A program made the position numbers and the translations under genes. The notes beneath the pieces were generated by a model. It was not told where the DNA came from, searched no databases, and saw only the letters and a program-made list of their open reading frames with translations. Below are positions 25,355 through 34,682 of a DNA stretch of 64,000 nucleotides, in pieces. The stretch's first letter is position 1. The number at the start of each line of letters is the position of its first letter. The DNA is from Bauldia sp. (GTDB lineage Bacteria; Pseudomonadota; Alphaproteobacteria; Rhizobiales; Kaistiaceae), in NCBI GenBank assembly GCA_020849325.1, contig JADLGL010000066.1, positions 62,001 through 126,000 of the forward strand, read 5' to 3'.

Positions 25355-27076
25355 ATGGACGACCGCTATTCGATGAGGGCTCCGCTTCGGCCACTCGGCC
25401 GCGGCGCGAACCCGGTCGCCCCACCGCCTCCGGAAGACGATCCCCTGGTCGAGCTCGCCCGCATCGTTTCGGGCCGGCCCGCCGCCGCGGAACCCGCGCC
25501 GCGCCGCCGCGCCTCCTCGCTCGCCGACGAGCCGGGGATGAGCGAGGCGGACCTTGCGCGCGACCTCGAAGCGGAGCTTCTGAGCGACCTTCAGGCGTCG
25601 CTCGCCGCCGTCGGCGATGCGCACGATCGGACGCCCGACACCGACGACGAGCCGACCTTCACGGACGAGGCCTACGTCGCCGAACAGTACCGGCAGGAGC
25701 CGGTCTTCGACGACGGTCCGTATTTCGACCCGGAGCCGCCGGCCGCGGAAGAGCCGCCCGCCGGCGCGGGGAGCCTCTTCGTCGCCGACGAGGAGCCGGA
25801 AGACCTTCGCCCCTACCGGCCGCAGGCCCGTCAGGTGCAGCCGCCCGCGCCGCCGGCACCGGTGGAGCCGGCAGGCGAGTTCGGCCATCTCAGCCTCCGC
25901 CGCAACAAGCAGCGCCCGGCCCCGAGCACCGGCGCCGCCTACAATCCGCGCGCGCTCGCGCCCGAGCCCATCGCGGTCGCCCCGCCGCCGGCGCAGTGGG
26001 AACAGCCCGCGCGAGCCCCGGCGCACGAACCGTTCGAGGCCGCCGCGCGCCAGTCGTTCGACGGCCCGTCGGGAGAGTCCGACCTCAGGGGTCTCGACGA
26101 GTTCGACGAGCGCGTGCGCGGCGAACCGCTTCTCGGCGCCGATGCCGAAGAGGATTTCCGCTTTGCGCCGATCGTCGCGCCCGAGCCGCCCAGGCGGAGC
26201 CGGGGCCGCCTCGGAACGGTGCTGATGGGTCTCGTCGCCATCGGCGTCGCGGCCGCCGCCTATTTCTACTTCCAGGGTGGCGACGCCGGAACCGACGGTC
26301 CGCCGCTCATCCTCGCCGACACGTCGCCCGTGCGCCAGGCGCCGGCGAACCCGACGGCGCCCGAGCCGGCCAATGCGGTCATCGCCCGCATCGACCCCAC
26401 CGAGGCCGCGGCGCCCGTGGTCCTCGGGGCGGGGGCGGAGACGCCGGTCGACCCGCTGGCGAACACGCCGCCGCCCGGCGACGGCATCACGACGCTTCTC
26501 GGCGATCCCGCCGCCGCGGCCGCCCCGGTCGACGATCGCCGCATCGTCCGCACCGTCGTGATGGCGCCGGACGGGACGATCGTGAACAACGGCGCCGGCG
26601 ACCCCGGCATCGCGCCCGCCGCCATCCCCGCGACGACGCCGGCGACCACCAACACCGCCGCCGCGACGACGACCACCACTCCGGCGACCCCCGATCCGGT
26701 GGTGACGCCGCCGGCCGCCCCCGATCCGGTGACCGCGCCCGCACCGCAGGCGACGACGCCCGTGGCGGCCGCGCCGGTCGCTGCGGCTGGTCCGGCAGCG
26801 ACGCCGCCAGCCGGCACCGGCATTGCCCCGGGCTGGTACGTGCAGATGTCATCCCAGACCACCGAGGCCGCCGCGCTCGCCGATATCCAGAACTTCCGGG
26901 CCCGCTCGCCGTCGCTCCTCGGCACGCAGAACGCGGTCATTCCGACAGCGACCGTCGGCGGCGTTCTCCGGTACCGGGTGCAGTTCGGCCCTGCCGCCAG
27001 CCAGGCCGCCGCGCAGTCGCTCTGCAACAGCATCCGGGCGGCCGGCATCGCCGAGTGCATCGTCCAGCAGAACTAG
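25355..27076 (+). CDS. SPOR-domain membrane protein (cell-division associated)
   Basis: 573 residues. A long acidic, Pro/Ala-rich cytoplasmic part (1-285) is followed by one membrane helix (about 287-307, GTVLMGLVAIGVAAAAYFYF), a low-complexity Ala/Pro/Thr periplasmic linker, and a C-terminal SPOR domain (about 495-570: GWYVQMSSQTTEAAALADIQ, YRVQFGPAASQAAAQSLCNS, GIAECIVQQ). SPOR domains bind denuded glycan strands at the septum. I took the ATG at 25355 because the longer frame has no family support. In related genomes nagZ follows; here a non-coding repeat and then scpA follow. Confidence 0.9.
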   Translation: MDDRYSMRAPLRPLGRGANPVAPPPPEDDPLVELARIVSGRPAAAEPAPRRRASSLADEPGMSEADLARDLEAELLSDLQASLAAVGDAHDRTPDTDDEPTFTDEAYVAEQYRQEPVFDDGPYFDPEPPAAEEPPAGAGSLFVADEEPEDLRPYRPQARQVQPPAPPAPVEPAGEFGHLSLRRNKQRPAPSTGAAYNPRALAPEPIAVAPPPAQWEQPARAPAHEPFEAAARQSFDGPSGESDLRGLDEFDERVRGEPLLGADAEEDFRFAPIVAPEPPRRSRGRLGTVLMGLVAIGVAAAAYFYFQGGDAGTDGPPLILADTSPVRQAPANPTAPEPANAVIARIDPTEAAAPVVLGAGAETPVDPLANTPPPGDGITTLLGDPAAAAAPVDDRRIVRTVVMAPDGTIVNNGAGDPGIAPAAIPATTPATTNTAAATTTTTPATPDPVVTPPAAPDPVTAPAPQATTPVAAAPVAAAGPAATPPAGTGIAPGWYVQMSSQTTEAAALADIQNFRARSPSLLGTQNAVIPTATVGGVLRYRVQFGPAASQAAAQSLCNSIRAAGIAECIVQQN

Positions 27077-27149
27077 CGATGCCGTGCGGGTGGCGCCCGC
27101 TGGCGAGCGTGTGAAGGAGTGAGGCTGGGCTTCGGCTTTCGTTTTCCTT

Positions 27150-27213
27150 CCCCCTTGTGGACCCACAAGGAGGGAGGTGAAGAAAGAGGGGGCGGCCGTG
27201 CCGTCGGGACCGC
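27150..27213. repeat. Dispersed intergenic repeat, family C
   Basis: CCTTGTGG and CCACAAGG flank AC (27153-27170), then GGAGGTGAAGAAAGAGGG and CCGTCGGGACCGC follow. Bases 10997-11060 carry the same blocks in inverse orientation. The copy occupies the position where related genomes have nagZ. Confidence 0.65.
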
Positions 27214-27307
27214 CGTATTACTTCACACGCTCCGGCGCCGGCGGCGATAATCGGCCGATGATTCGCACCGAGCCGCAGACGAGCGAGACGACCCGGCGGA
27301 GCCGTCC

Positions 27308-28102
27308 GTGACTGGCGCCGCCTCGCCCGATCTCTGGGACGCGCCGCCTCCGGAAGCGCCGTCCGAGACCCTCGTCGTCGATGTCGACGGCTTCGAAGGG
27401 CCGCTCGACCTCCTCCTCGACCTTGCCCGGACCCAGAAGGTCGACCTCGCACGCATCTCGGTGCTGGCGCTCGCCGAGCAGTATCTCGCTTTCGTCGAGC
27501 GGAGCCGGCTGCAGCGGCTCGAGCTCGCGGGCGACTACCTCGTGATGGCCGCGTGGCTCGCCTACCTGAAGTCGCGCCTCCTCCTGCCGGAACCGGCGCC
27601 GGAGGAGGGACCGAGCGGCGAGGAGCTCGCGGCGGCGCTGGCGTTCCGGCTGCAGCGGCTCCAGGCGATGCGGGCGGCGGCGGCGAAGCTCATGGAGCGC
27701 GATCGGCTCGGGCGTACTGTCTTCGGCCGCGGCGCGCCGGAAACGCGGATCGAGCGCCGGAGCGCCTGGCAGGCGACCCTCTACGATCTCCTCAGTGCCT
27801 ACGCGGCGCAGCGCCGGCAGAAGGTCGGTGTAGCGTACCAGCCGAAGCGGCGGGTGGTGTGGTCGCTGGTCGATGCCCGCGCGATCCTCCAGCGGATGAT
27901 CGGCCGGATCGCCGACTGGACGCCGCTCGAAGTGTTCCTGTCGCCCTACCTCGCCGTCGCGGACACGCGCCGGACGGCGCTTGCGTCGAGTTTCGGTGCG
28001 AGCCTCGAACTCGCGAAGGAGGGGCGGATCGAGCTTCGCCAGACGATGGCGTTCGGGCCGCTGTACCTCCGCTCCGAGACCGGGAGAAGTGCGCGTGGCT
28101 GA
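27308..28102 (+). CDS. scpA: Segregation and condensation protein A
   Basis: 264 residues from a GTG. It is the kleisin partner of SMC: LVVDVDGFEGPLDLLLDLAR, then KVDLARISVLALAEQYLAFV, YLVMAAWLAYLKSRLLLPEP, and the C-terminal winged-helix VVAFLASLELAKEGRI-type segment (here ASSFGASLELAKEGRIELRQ). With SMC and ScpB it condenses and segregates the chromosome. The gene overlaps scpB by 8 bases. The normal partner upstream in Rhizobiales, nagZ, is missing. Confidence 0.95.
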   Translation: MTGAASPDLWDAPPPEAPSETLVVDVDGFEGPLDLLLDLARTQKVDLARISVLALAEQYLAFVERSRLQRLELAGDYLVMAAWLAYLKSRLLLPEPAPEEGPSGEELAAALAFRLQRLQAMRAAAAKLMERDRLGRTVFGRGAPETRIERRSAWQATLYDLLSAYAAQRRQKVGVAYQPKRRVVWSLVDARAILQRMIGRIADWTPLEVFLSPYLAVADTRRTALASSFGASLELAKEGRIELRQTMAFGPLYLRSETGRSARG

Positions 28103-28778
28103 GCAGAGCGTCATCCCGTTCCCGATCCAGCCGCGGCCGGCCTACGCAACGGATCACCTCCGCGCCGTCGAGGCGCTTCTGTTCGCGTCGGCGGAGCCTG
28201 TGGCGATCGAGCAGCTCGCGCTCCGGCTGCCGGCCGGCACCGACTGCCTCGCGATCCTCCGCGACCTCCAGGCAACCTACGCCGGACGCGGCGTCCACCT
28301 CGTCGAGGTGGCGGGGAAGTGGGCGTTCCGGACGGCCTCCGACCTCGCCTATCTGATGACCGCCGAGGTGGTGGAGCCACGAAGACTCTCCCGCGCGGCG
28401 CTCGAGACGCTGGCGATCATCGCCTATCATCAGCCGGTCACCCGGGCCGAGATCGAGGAAGTCCGCGGCGTCTCGCTCGGGAAGGGCACGCTCGACCTTC
28501 TGATCGAGATCGGCTGGGTGCGCCTCCGCGGCCGGCGGAAAGTGCCGGGCCGACCGGTCACCTACGGGACCACCGAAGCGTTCCTCGTCCATTTCGGCCT
28601 CAACGAGGTCGGCGACCTGCCGGGCGTCGAGGAACTCGTCGGCGCGGGCCTTCTCGACAAGGCGACCGTCGGCGGCCCGACGATGGGGGAGGAGACCGCG
28701 CTCGACGATCTCGGCGACGACGACGTCCTTGACGATGACGGCGGGACGTTCGACACCGACCGCGATGACCGCATCTGA
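28095..28778 (+). CDS. scpB: Segregation and condensation protein B
   Basis: 227 residues, starting at a GTG that overlaps the scpA stop. Two winged-helix domains: DHLRAVEALLFASAEPVAIE with YAGRGVHLVEVAGKWAFRTA, then LSRAALETLAIIAYHQPVTR, GVSLGKGTLDLLIEIGWVRL and KVPGRPVTYGTTEAFLVHFG. These are the standard ScpB signatures. The tail is acidic (DDLGDDDVLDDDGG), common in alphaproteobacteria. It binds the ScpA linker as a dimer in the SMC complex. Confidence 0.95.
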   Translation: MAEQSVIPFPIQPRPAYATDHLRAVEALLFASAEPVAIEQLALRLPAGTDCLAILRDLQATYAGRGVHLVEVAGKWAFRTASDLAYLMTAEVVEPRRLSRAALETLAIIAYHQPVTRAEIEEVRGVSLGKGTLDLLIEIGWVRLRGRRKVPGRPVTYGTTEAFLVHFGLNEVGDLPGVEELVGAGLLDKATVGGPTMGEETALDDLGDDDVLDDDGGTFDTDRDDRI

Positions 28779-28811
28779 GGGCGCCCCGGCGCGCAACGTT
28801 CCCATTCCGTC

Positions 28812-29924
28812 GTGACCGCCGCCGACAGCGCCAACCCCGCCGAAGGCCGGCGGTGGCTTCGCCGCAGCAAGGCGGGCGTGACGATCGCGGCGCGGGTGGT
28901 GCTGGAGGGGATCGAGCACGCCTATGACGGCGTGCCGTCGATCCGCGGCGTCGACCTTGCGATCGAGCCGGGCGAGATCGTCTGCCTCCTCGGCCATTCC
29001 GGCTGCGGCAAGACAACGCTGCTGCGCGTGACCGCCGGCCTCGAACGCCCCAGCGCCGGGCGCGTCCTCCTCAACGACCGCGAGGTGGCAGGACCCAACG
29101 CCTTCTGGCCGCCGGAGAAGCGGGGCGTCGGCCTGATGTTCCAGGACTACGCGCTGTTTCCGCAGATGACGATCCTTGCCAACGTCATGTTCGGCCTCCG
29201 GGCCCTGTCGCGGGCCGAGGCCGAGAAGGAAGCGCGGCGCGTCCTCGAACGCGTCGGGCTGGAACGCTACGCGCTCGAATATCCGCACGCCCTTTCCGGC
29301 GGCGAGCAGCAGCGGGTGGCGCTCGCCCGCGCGATCGCGCCGAGGCCGTCGGTGCTCCTGATGGACGAACCGTTCTCGGGCCTCGACCGGCGCCTTCGCG
29401 AGACCGTCCGCGACGAGACGCTCGCCGTGCTGCGCGAGACGCGCGTGACGACGATTCTCGTCACGCACGATCCCGAGGAAGCGATGGAGGTCGCCGACCG
29501 GATCGTCCTGATGCGGGGAGGGCGGGTGGTGCAGGCCGGCCCGGCCGAGGACCTCTACGACCGGCCGGCGGATCTTGCGGTCGTCCGTTTCTTCAGCAGC
29601 ATCAACGAGGTCGAGGCGGTGGTTGCGAACGGCGAGGCGGTGACGCCGCTCGGGCGCTTTGCGGCTGAAAATCTTCCGGACGGGCCCGCCGTGGCAGCGA
29701 TCCGCCCGCAGGGCATCGTGGTCGGACCGGCGGGGGATGGGGTCGCGGGCCTCGTCACCGCGCGGCATTTCCTCGGCGAGGTCGATCTCGCGCTGATCGC
29801 CGTCGCCGGGCTCGACGAGCCGGTCAAGGCGCGGATTCGCGGCAGGCGGGTCCGGGTGGGGGAAGAGGTGGGCGTCCGGGTCAATTCCGCGGACGTTCTC
29901 TTATTTGCCAAGATCGGCGATTAG
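28812..29924 (+). CDS. ABC transporter ATP-binding protein (FbpC/iron-sulfate-putrescine type), orphan
   Basis: 370 residues from a GTG; a later start near residue 23 is possible. Walker A GHSGCGKTTLLR, Q-loop LMFQDYALFPQM, signature LSGGEQQRVALARAI, Walker B VLLMDEPFSGLD and H-loop VTHDP are all intact. The C-terminal part (about 245-370) is a TOBE-like regulatory domain. The GERPSAGRVLL...EKRGVGLMFQDYALFP arrangement matches importers of ferric iron, thiamine or polyamines (FbpC group). No permease or binding-protein gene adjoins it; it sits between scpB and tatA, an unusual place. Its partners must be encoded elsewhere. Confidence 0.88.
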   Translation: MTAADSANPAEGRRWLRRSKAGVTIAARVVLEGIEHAYDGVPSIRGVDLAIEPGEIVCLLGHSGCGKTTLLRVTAGLERPSAGRVLLNDREVAGPNAFWPPEKRGVGLMFQDYALFPQMTILANVMFGLRALSRAEAEKEARRVLERVGLERYALEYPHALSGGEQQRVALARAIAPRPSVLLMDEPFSGLDRRLRETVRDETLAVLRETRVTTILVTHDPEEAMEVADRIVLMRGGRVVQAGPAEDLYDRPADLAVVRFFSSINEVEAVVANGEAVTPLGRFAAENLPDGPAVAAIRPQGIVVGPAGDGVAGLVTARHFLGEVDLALIAVAGLDEPVKARIRGRRVRVGEEVGVRVNSADVLLFAKIGD

Positions 29925-30069
29925 ACCTATCTCATTCGTGGTGTTGGGCACGAAACTTGCGTCGTCCATTCTGCGTATAGTGGCTTGAAACCAACGGGAT
30001 TCGGAGATCGGGATGGACCGCTCACGCGACATGCGCTCGGCAGCCGAGCGGGAAATGGGAGTCGGCCTC

Positions 30070-30297
30070 ATGGGCAGCTTTAGTATCTGGCACTGGCTCA
30101 TCGTTCTGGTGGTCGTGCTGCTCCTCTTCGGTCGGAACAAGATTTCCGACGTGATGGGTGACGTCGCCAAGGGCATCAAGAGCTTCAAGCGCGGCATGGC
30201 CGACGACGAGACGGCGGCGGCGCAGCCCGCGATCGAGCGTCCGCAGGCCGAGCCGGTTGCGAGCACGGCGCGCCGCGAGGAGCGCAGCGCCGGCTAG
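30070..30297 (+). CDS. tatA: Sec-independent translocase subunit TatA
   Basis: 75 residues from the ATG at 30070, which gives the canonical [20 protein letters not shown], a single N-terminal helix, then the amphipathic segment [20 protein letters not shown] with the FGRNKI hinge. GGGAG precedes this start at good distance. Two upstream in-frame ATGs (30013, 30055) would put a polar extension before the membrane helix, unlike the family. TatA forms the size-variable pore of the twin-arginine system with TatB and TatC, which follow. Confidence 0.93.
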   Translation: MGSFSIWHWLIVLVVVLLLFGRNKISDVMGDVAKGIKSFKRGMADDETAAAQPAIERPQAEPVASTARREERSAG

Positions 30298-30354
30298 CGG
30301 CGCTGCGGCGGAGCCGTTCCTGCCCGCCCCGTTCCCTCCGGTCCGGAGACGACA

Positions 30355-30819
30355 TTGGACATTGGGCTCAGCTGGACCGAGATGCTGATCATCGGGGTCG
30401 TGGCGATCATCGTCGTCGGCCCCAAGGATCTGCCGCAGCTCCTGCGCACGGTCGGCGGCTGGTTCGGCCGGATGAAGCGCATGGCGCGCGACTTCCAGCG
30501 CCAGCTCGACCAGGCCGTCCGCGATGAAGAGCTCGACAAGCTCCGCAAGGAGGTCGCCGAGCTCCACCGCAGCACCAATGCGGACATCACCAAGAGCCTG
30601 AACCCGCCCGACCGCCATGTGCCGCGGCGGACGGTCACCGTCGACGGCAAGGTGATGCCGGCGCCGGAGATGGTGCAGCGGAACGCGACCGCGGCGGTTC
30701 CGGCCGCCGCACCCGTGGCGCCGGTCGCCGATGCGCCGCTCGACGTGCCGGATACGGCGGCGTCGGTCGAGATTCCGGCCGCCCTCGAACCTGCCGGCCC
30801 GGCGGGAGTGACGCGGTGA
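30355..30819 (+). CDS. tatB: Sec-independent translocase subunit TatB
   Basis: 154 residues from a TTG start with GGAGA upstream. [20 protein letters not shown] forms the membrane helix, followed by the TatB hinge [15 protein letters not shown] and a long amphipathic helix with [20 protein letters not shown]. The tail is Ala/Pro-rich, as in alphaproteobacteria. TatB with TatC recognises twin-arginine signal peptides. The stop overlaps the tatC start by 4 bases. Confidence 0.93.
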   Translation: MDIGLSWTEMLIIGVVAIIVVGPKDLPQLLRTVGGWFGRMKRMARDFQRQLDQAVRDEELDKLRKEVAELHRSTNADITKSLNPPDRHVPRRTVTVDGKVMPAPEMVQRNATAAVPAAAPVAPVADAPLDVPDTAASVEIPAALEPAGPAGVTR

Positions 30820-31622
30820 ACGCACGCCCCCAGGCCGAGATCGACGAGCTCGAGGAGAGCCGCGCGCCGCTGATGGCGCACCTGATCGAGCTGCGGAAGC
30901 GGCTGATCCTGTCGGTCGTCGGCTTCTTCATCGCCTTCGTCGTCAGCTTCATCTTCTCGGAGCGCATCTACGAGATCCTGATCAAGCCGATCCAGTGGGC
31001 CTCGGACGACGAGGTCCAGCTGATCAATACGGCGTTCCAGCAGTTCTTCCTGAACCGCCTGTCGATCGCCATGTTCGGCGGCCTCTTCCTCGCGTTCCCG
31101 TGGATCGCCTTCCAGATCTACCAGTTCGTCGCGCCCGGCCTTTACCGGAACGAGCGCCGCGCCTTCATCCCGTATCTCGTCGCGACGCCCGTGCTCTTCC
31201 TCACGGGGGCGGCGATCGTGTTCTTCCTCATCCTGCCGATGGCGATCCGCTTCTTCCTCGGCATGGAGCCGGCGTCGAGCGAGACGACGCCGACGACCAG
31301 CAGCTATCTCGGCCTCGTCATGACGCTGGTGCTGGCCTTCGGCATCTGCTTCCAGCTTCCGGTCGTCCTCACGCTCCTCGGCCGCGCCGGGATCGTGACC
31401 AGCGACAGCCTCCGCAAGAAGCGGCGCTGGGCGATCGTCGGCGTGTTCGTGTTCGCGGCGATCTTCACGCCGCCGGACGTGTTCAGCCAGGTCGGCCTCG
31501 CTCTCCCGGCGCTCCTCCTCTACGAGGCCTCGATCTTCACCGTTCGTGCGGTGGAGCGACGCCGCGAGGCGGAAAGGGCCGCTGCAGAGGCCGCCGACGC
31601 GGCGCAGCCGGCCGCCGAATAG
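30816..31622 (+). CDS. tatC: Sec-independent translocase subunit TatC
   Basis: 268 residues from a GTG overlapping tatB. Six membrane helices. Signatures are [20 protein letters not shown] (the MxHLxELRxR signal-peptide recognition region), [20 protein letters not shown] with the conserved F-x-P-G-L, and [14 protein letters not shown] (PPD). It is the twin-arginine receptor. Homologous order tatABC-serS is standard in Rhizobiales. Confidence 0.96.
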   Translation: MNARPQAEIDELEESRAPLMAHLIELRKRLILSVVGFFIAFVVSFIFSERIYEILIKPIQWASDDEVQLINTAFQQFFLNRLSIAMFGGLFLAFPWIAFQIYQFVAPGLYRNERRAFIPYLVATPVLFLTGAAIVFFLILPMAIRFFLGMEPASSETTPTTSSYLGLVMTLVLAFGICFQLPVVLTLLGRAGIVTSDSLRKKRRWAIVGVFVFAAIFTPPDVFSQVGLALPALLLYEASIFTVRAVERRREAERAAAEAADAAQPAAE

Positions 31623-31719
31623 CAACCGCTGCGGCTGCGGGACATGCCGGCGGCGCATGACGCTGCCGATCGAGGTGGCTATAAGGGCGCGCCAGAGTCC
31701 TTTGCCTTTCGAAACGCCC

Positions 31720-33141
31720 ATGCTCGACATCAAGTGGATCCGCGAGAACCCCGACGCGCTCGACGCTGCGCTCCGCAGCCGGAATGCGTCGCCGCTCGCG
31801 GCGCGCCTCGTTGCGCTCGACGAGCAGCGCCGGGCGCACATCGTGAAGGTCCAGACCGCCCAGGAACGCCGGAACGCCGCGTCGAAGGAGATCGGCAAGG
31901 CGAAGGGCGCCGGCGACGAGGCCCGTGCCGCCGCGCTGATGGCGGAGGTTGCCGAGATCAAGACGTTCCTCGGCGGCGCGGAGGAGGAGGAGCGCCGGCT
32001 CGACCAGGGGCTCCGCGACGAACTGGCGATCGTGCCGAACGTCCCGCTCGGCGACGTTCCGGTCGGTCCCGACGAGACCGGCAACACGCTCCGTTCGCTC
32101 CATGGCGCCGCACGCGATTACGGTTTCGCCCCGCGCGAGCATTTCGATCTCGGCGAAAACCTTCGCCAGATGGATTTCGCCGCCGCCGCCCGCATGTCGG
32201 GCTCGCGCTTCGTCGTGCTGAAGGGGCAGCTCGCCCGGATGGAGCGCGCGCTCGGCCAGTTCATGCTCGACCTCCACACCGGCGAGCACGGCTACACCGA
32301 GGTCCAGCCGCCGCTCCTCGTGAAGGACGACGCCGCCTTCGGCACGGCGCAGCTGCCGAAATTCCGCGAGGACCTCTTCGTCGCCGGCCGGAGCGGCCGC
32401 GACAGCGTGTCGAACCTCGAGATCGAGGACGCCATCCGCGCGGTGCGGAACCGGGACGAGACAGGCTCCAGGATCGGCGGCGACGGCGCGGTGCAGGTGC
32501 GCCTCGCGGACGTGACGCCGCTGTTCGACGTCCAGAACCTCTGGCTCGTGCCGACCGCGGAAGTGCCGCTCACCAACCTCGTCCGCGAGCAGATTCTCTC
32601 CGAGGACGAACTGCCGCTCCGCTTCACTGCGCTGACGCCGTGCTTCCGCTCGGAAGCCGGGGCCTCGGGGCGTGACACGCGCGGCATGCTGCGCCAGCAC
32701 CAGTTCGACAAGGTCGAACTGGTCTCGATCACGGCGCCGGAGAAATCGCGCGACGAACACGAGCGGATGCTCGCCTGTGCCGAGGCGGTCCTGAAGCGGC
32801 TCGACCTCCACTACCGCGTCGTCACGCTCTGCACGGGCGACATGGGGTTCGCCTCGCAGAAGACCTACGACATCGAGGTGTGGCTGCCGGGGCAGAATGC
32901 GTTCCGGGAGATTTCGTCGTGCTCGGTCTGCGGGGATTTCCAGGCGCGGCGGATGGATGCCCGCTATCGGCCGAAGGAAGGGAAGGGGACCCGCTTCGTC
33001 CACACGCTGAACGGCTCCGGCGTGGCGGTTGGTCGCGCGCTCATCGCCGTGATGGAGACGTATCAGAACGCCGACGGAACGGTCACCGTGCCGTCGGCTT
33101 TGGCCCCTTACATGGCCGGCATCACCCGCATCGGCGGCTAG
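31720..33141 (+). CDS. serS: Seryl-tRNA synthetase with an extra insertion
   Basis: 473 residues, start at the ATG giving [19 protein letters not shown]-terminal tRNA-binding coiled coil (about 30-105), then a class II catalytic domain with [15 protein letters not shown], motif 2 [45 protein letters not shown] and motif 3 [20 protein letters not shown]. Bacterial SerRS normally has about 420-430 residues; here about 45-50 extra residues (roughly 222-271, starting [20 protein letters not shown]) lie between PKFREDLF and [10 protein letters not shown]. All catalytic residues remain, so the enzyme should be active. It charges tRNA-Ser and tRNA-Sec. Confidence 0.95.
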   Translation: MLDIKWIRENPDALDAALRSRNASPLAARLVALDEQRRAHIVKVQTAQERRNAASKEIGKAKGAGDEARAAALMAEVAEIKTFLGGAEEEERRLDQGLRDELAIVPNVPLGDVPVGPDETGNTLRSLHGAARDYGFAPREHFDLGENLRQMDFAAAARMSGSRFVVLKGQLARMERALGQFMLDLHTGEHGYTEVQPPLLVKDDAAFGTAQLPKFREDLFVAGRSGRDSVSNLEIEDAIRAVRNRDETGSRIGGDGAVQVRLADVTPLFDVQNLWLVPTAEVPLTNLVREQILSEDELPLRFTALTPCFRSEAGASGRDTRGMLRQHQFDKVELVSITAPEKSRDEHERMLACAEAVLKRLDLHYRVVTLCTGDMGFASQKTYDIEVWLPGQNAFREISSCSVCGDFQARRMDARYRPKEGKGTRFVHTLNGSGVAVGRALIAVMETYQNADGTVTVPSALAPYMAGITRIGG

Positions 33142-33147
33142 GACAGC

Positions 33148-33939
33148 ATGCGTATCCTGATCACCAATGACGACGGCATCGACGCACCGGGGCTCGCCGT
33201 TCTCGAGCGCGTGGCGCGGACGATCTCGGACGACGTCTGGGTCGTGGCGCCCGAGACAGACCAGAGCGGCCTGTCGCACTCGCTGACCCTCGGCAACCCG
33301 CTCCGCCTCCGCGAGCTCGGGCCGCAGCGGTTCGCGCTGCGCGGCACGCCGAGCGACTGCGTCATCATGGCGACGCGGCGGCTGATCGGCGAAAAGCCCG
33401 ATCTGCTCCTCTCCGGCATCAACCACGGCCAGAATACCGCGGACGACGTGACCTATTCGGGGACCGTCGCCGGCGCGATCGAGGGGACGCTGATCGGCAT
33501 CCCGTCGGTGGCGTTCAGCCTCGCGCACGAGGTCGACCGGCCCGGCGAAGTGGCGTGGGCGACGGCCGAACACTATGCGCCGATCGCGATCCGGCGGCTC
33601 GTCGACTTCGGCTTCCCGCCGGGCATCCTCTACAACATCAACTTCCCGGACCTTGCGGCCGACCAGATCAAGGGGATCGAGGTCACCCACCAGGGCCGGC
33701 TGATCCACAGCCTCTTCATCGACGAGCGCGTCGATCCGCGCGGCAACAAGTATTTCTGGCTCGGCTATCGCCGCCGCCAGAGCGAGCGCGTGCCGGGCAC
33801 CGACATCGTGGCGCTCGATTCCGGCGTGATCTCGATCACCCCGCTGCGCCTCGACCTCACCGACTACGAGCTCGCGACGCGGCTCCGGGCGCATTTCGCC
33901 CGGCCCGCGACGGCCGCGCCTGCGACCGCGGCCGAGTGA
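33148..33939 (+). CDS. surE: 5-prime/3-prime nucleotidase SurE
   Basis: 263 residues. The metal-binding N-terminus MRILITNDDGIDAPG has the paired aspartates and is followed by APETDQSGLSHSLTL, GTPSDCVIMATRRL and SGINHGQNTADDVTYSGTVA, all diagnostic of SurE. It dephosphorylates nucleoside monophosphates and short polyphosphate during stress or stationary phase. It starts 6 bases after serS and overlaps pcm by 4 bases (GTGA), the classical surE-pcm pair. Confidence 0.96.
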   Translation: MRILITNDDGIDAPGLAVLERVARTISDDVWVVAPETDQSGLSHSLTLGNPLRLRELGPQRFALRGTPSDCVIMATRRLIGEKPDLLLSGINHGQNTADDVTYSGTVAGAIEGTLIGIPSVAFSLAHEVDRPGEVAWATAEHYAPIAIRRLVDFGFPPGILYNINFPDLAADQIKGIEVTHQGRLIHSLFIDERVDPRGNKYFWLGYRRRQSERVPGTDIVALDSGVISITPLRLDLTDYELATRLRAHFARPATAAPATAAE

Positions 33940-34619
33940 CCGACATCACCGAGCCGCCGTTCAACCAGGCGGAAATCGAGCGCGACCGCACGGCCGTCGC
34001 GGATTTCCTCCTTCGCCTCCGTCGGAAGCGCATCACCGATCCGCGCGTCCTCGCCGCGTTCGAGGCGGTGCCGCGGCGGCTCTTCGTGCCGCATTCGGCG
34101 CGCGACAACGCCTATCTCGACCGCGCGCTGCCGATCGAATGCGGCCAGTCGATCTCGGCGCCGGAACTCGTGGCGATGATGACGGCCGCGCTCGACGTGC
34201 CGCCCGGCGCGCAGGTGCTCGAGATCGGCACCGGCAGCGGCTACCAGGCGGCCGTCCTCGCCGGGCTCGCGCAGCACGTCTACACGATCGACCGCTTCCG
34301 CACCCTCGTGGAACTCGCCGAGCTCCGCTTCCGGACGCTGAAGCTCCACAACATCACCACGCTCGTCGGCGACGGCACGCTCGGCTGGCCCGCGAACGCC
34401 ATGTTCGACCGCATCGTGGTGACGGCGGCGACCGAAGCCGTGCCGGAGGCCCTGTTCCGCCAGTTGCGGCCGAAGGGGATCCTGATCGCCCCGGTCGGCC
34501 CGGTGGAGGGCGTGCAGAAGCTGATGCGCTATTTGCGCGACGAGAAGGGGATTCACGAATCGGTCCTTGCGGACGTTCGTTTCGTGCCCCTCATCCCCGG
34601 AAAGGCGGAGCGGCTTTAA
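33936..34619 (+). CDS. pcm: Protein-L-isoaspartate O-methyltransferase
   Basis: 227 residues from the GTG overlapping the surE stop. It has the class I methyltransferase motif VLEIGTGSGYQAAVLAGLA, the PCMT-specific IECGQSISAPELVAMMTAAL, LVGDGTLGWP and FDRIVVTAATEAVPEALFRQ. It methylates isoaspartyl residues in aged proteins to start their repair. The order surE-pcm-LysM/M23 is conserved in proteobacteria (there usually with nlpD and rpoS; here no rpoS follows). Confidence 0.95.
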   Translation: MTDITEPPFNQAEIERDRTAVADFLLRLRRKRITDPRVLAAFEAVPRRLFVPHSARDNAYLDRALPIECGQSISAPELVAMMTAALDVPPGAQVLEIGTGSGYQAAVLAGLAQHVYTIDRFRTLVELAELRFRTLKLHNITTLVGDGTLGWPANAMFDRIVVTAATEAVPEALFRQLRPKGILIAPVGPVEGVQKLMRYLRDEKGIHESVLADVRFVPLIPGKAERL

Positions 34620-34682
34620 AGCTTTCTCAACGTTACCGGATCATTTTCGGCTCAGTCCCCGTAGCGTTGCCACGAGTAGCCG

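Noticed and set aside
29957..29981. TTGCGT and TATAGT as a tatA promoter
   Set aside because: The spacer is only 13 bases, too short for a sigma-70 promoter.
30013..30069. Upstream start for tatA at 30013
   Set aside because: It would place 19 polar residues before the N-terminal membrane helix; the family starts with the short MGSFSIWHW segment at 30070.
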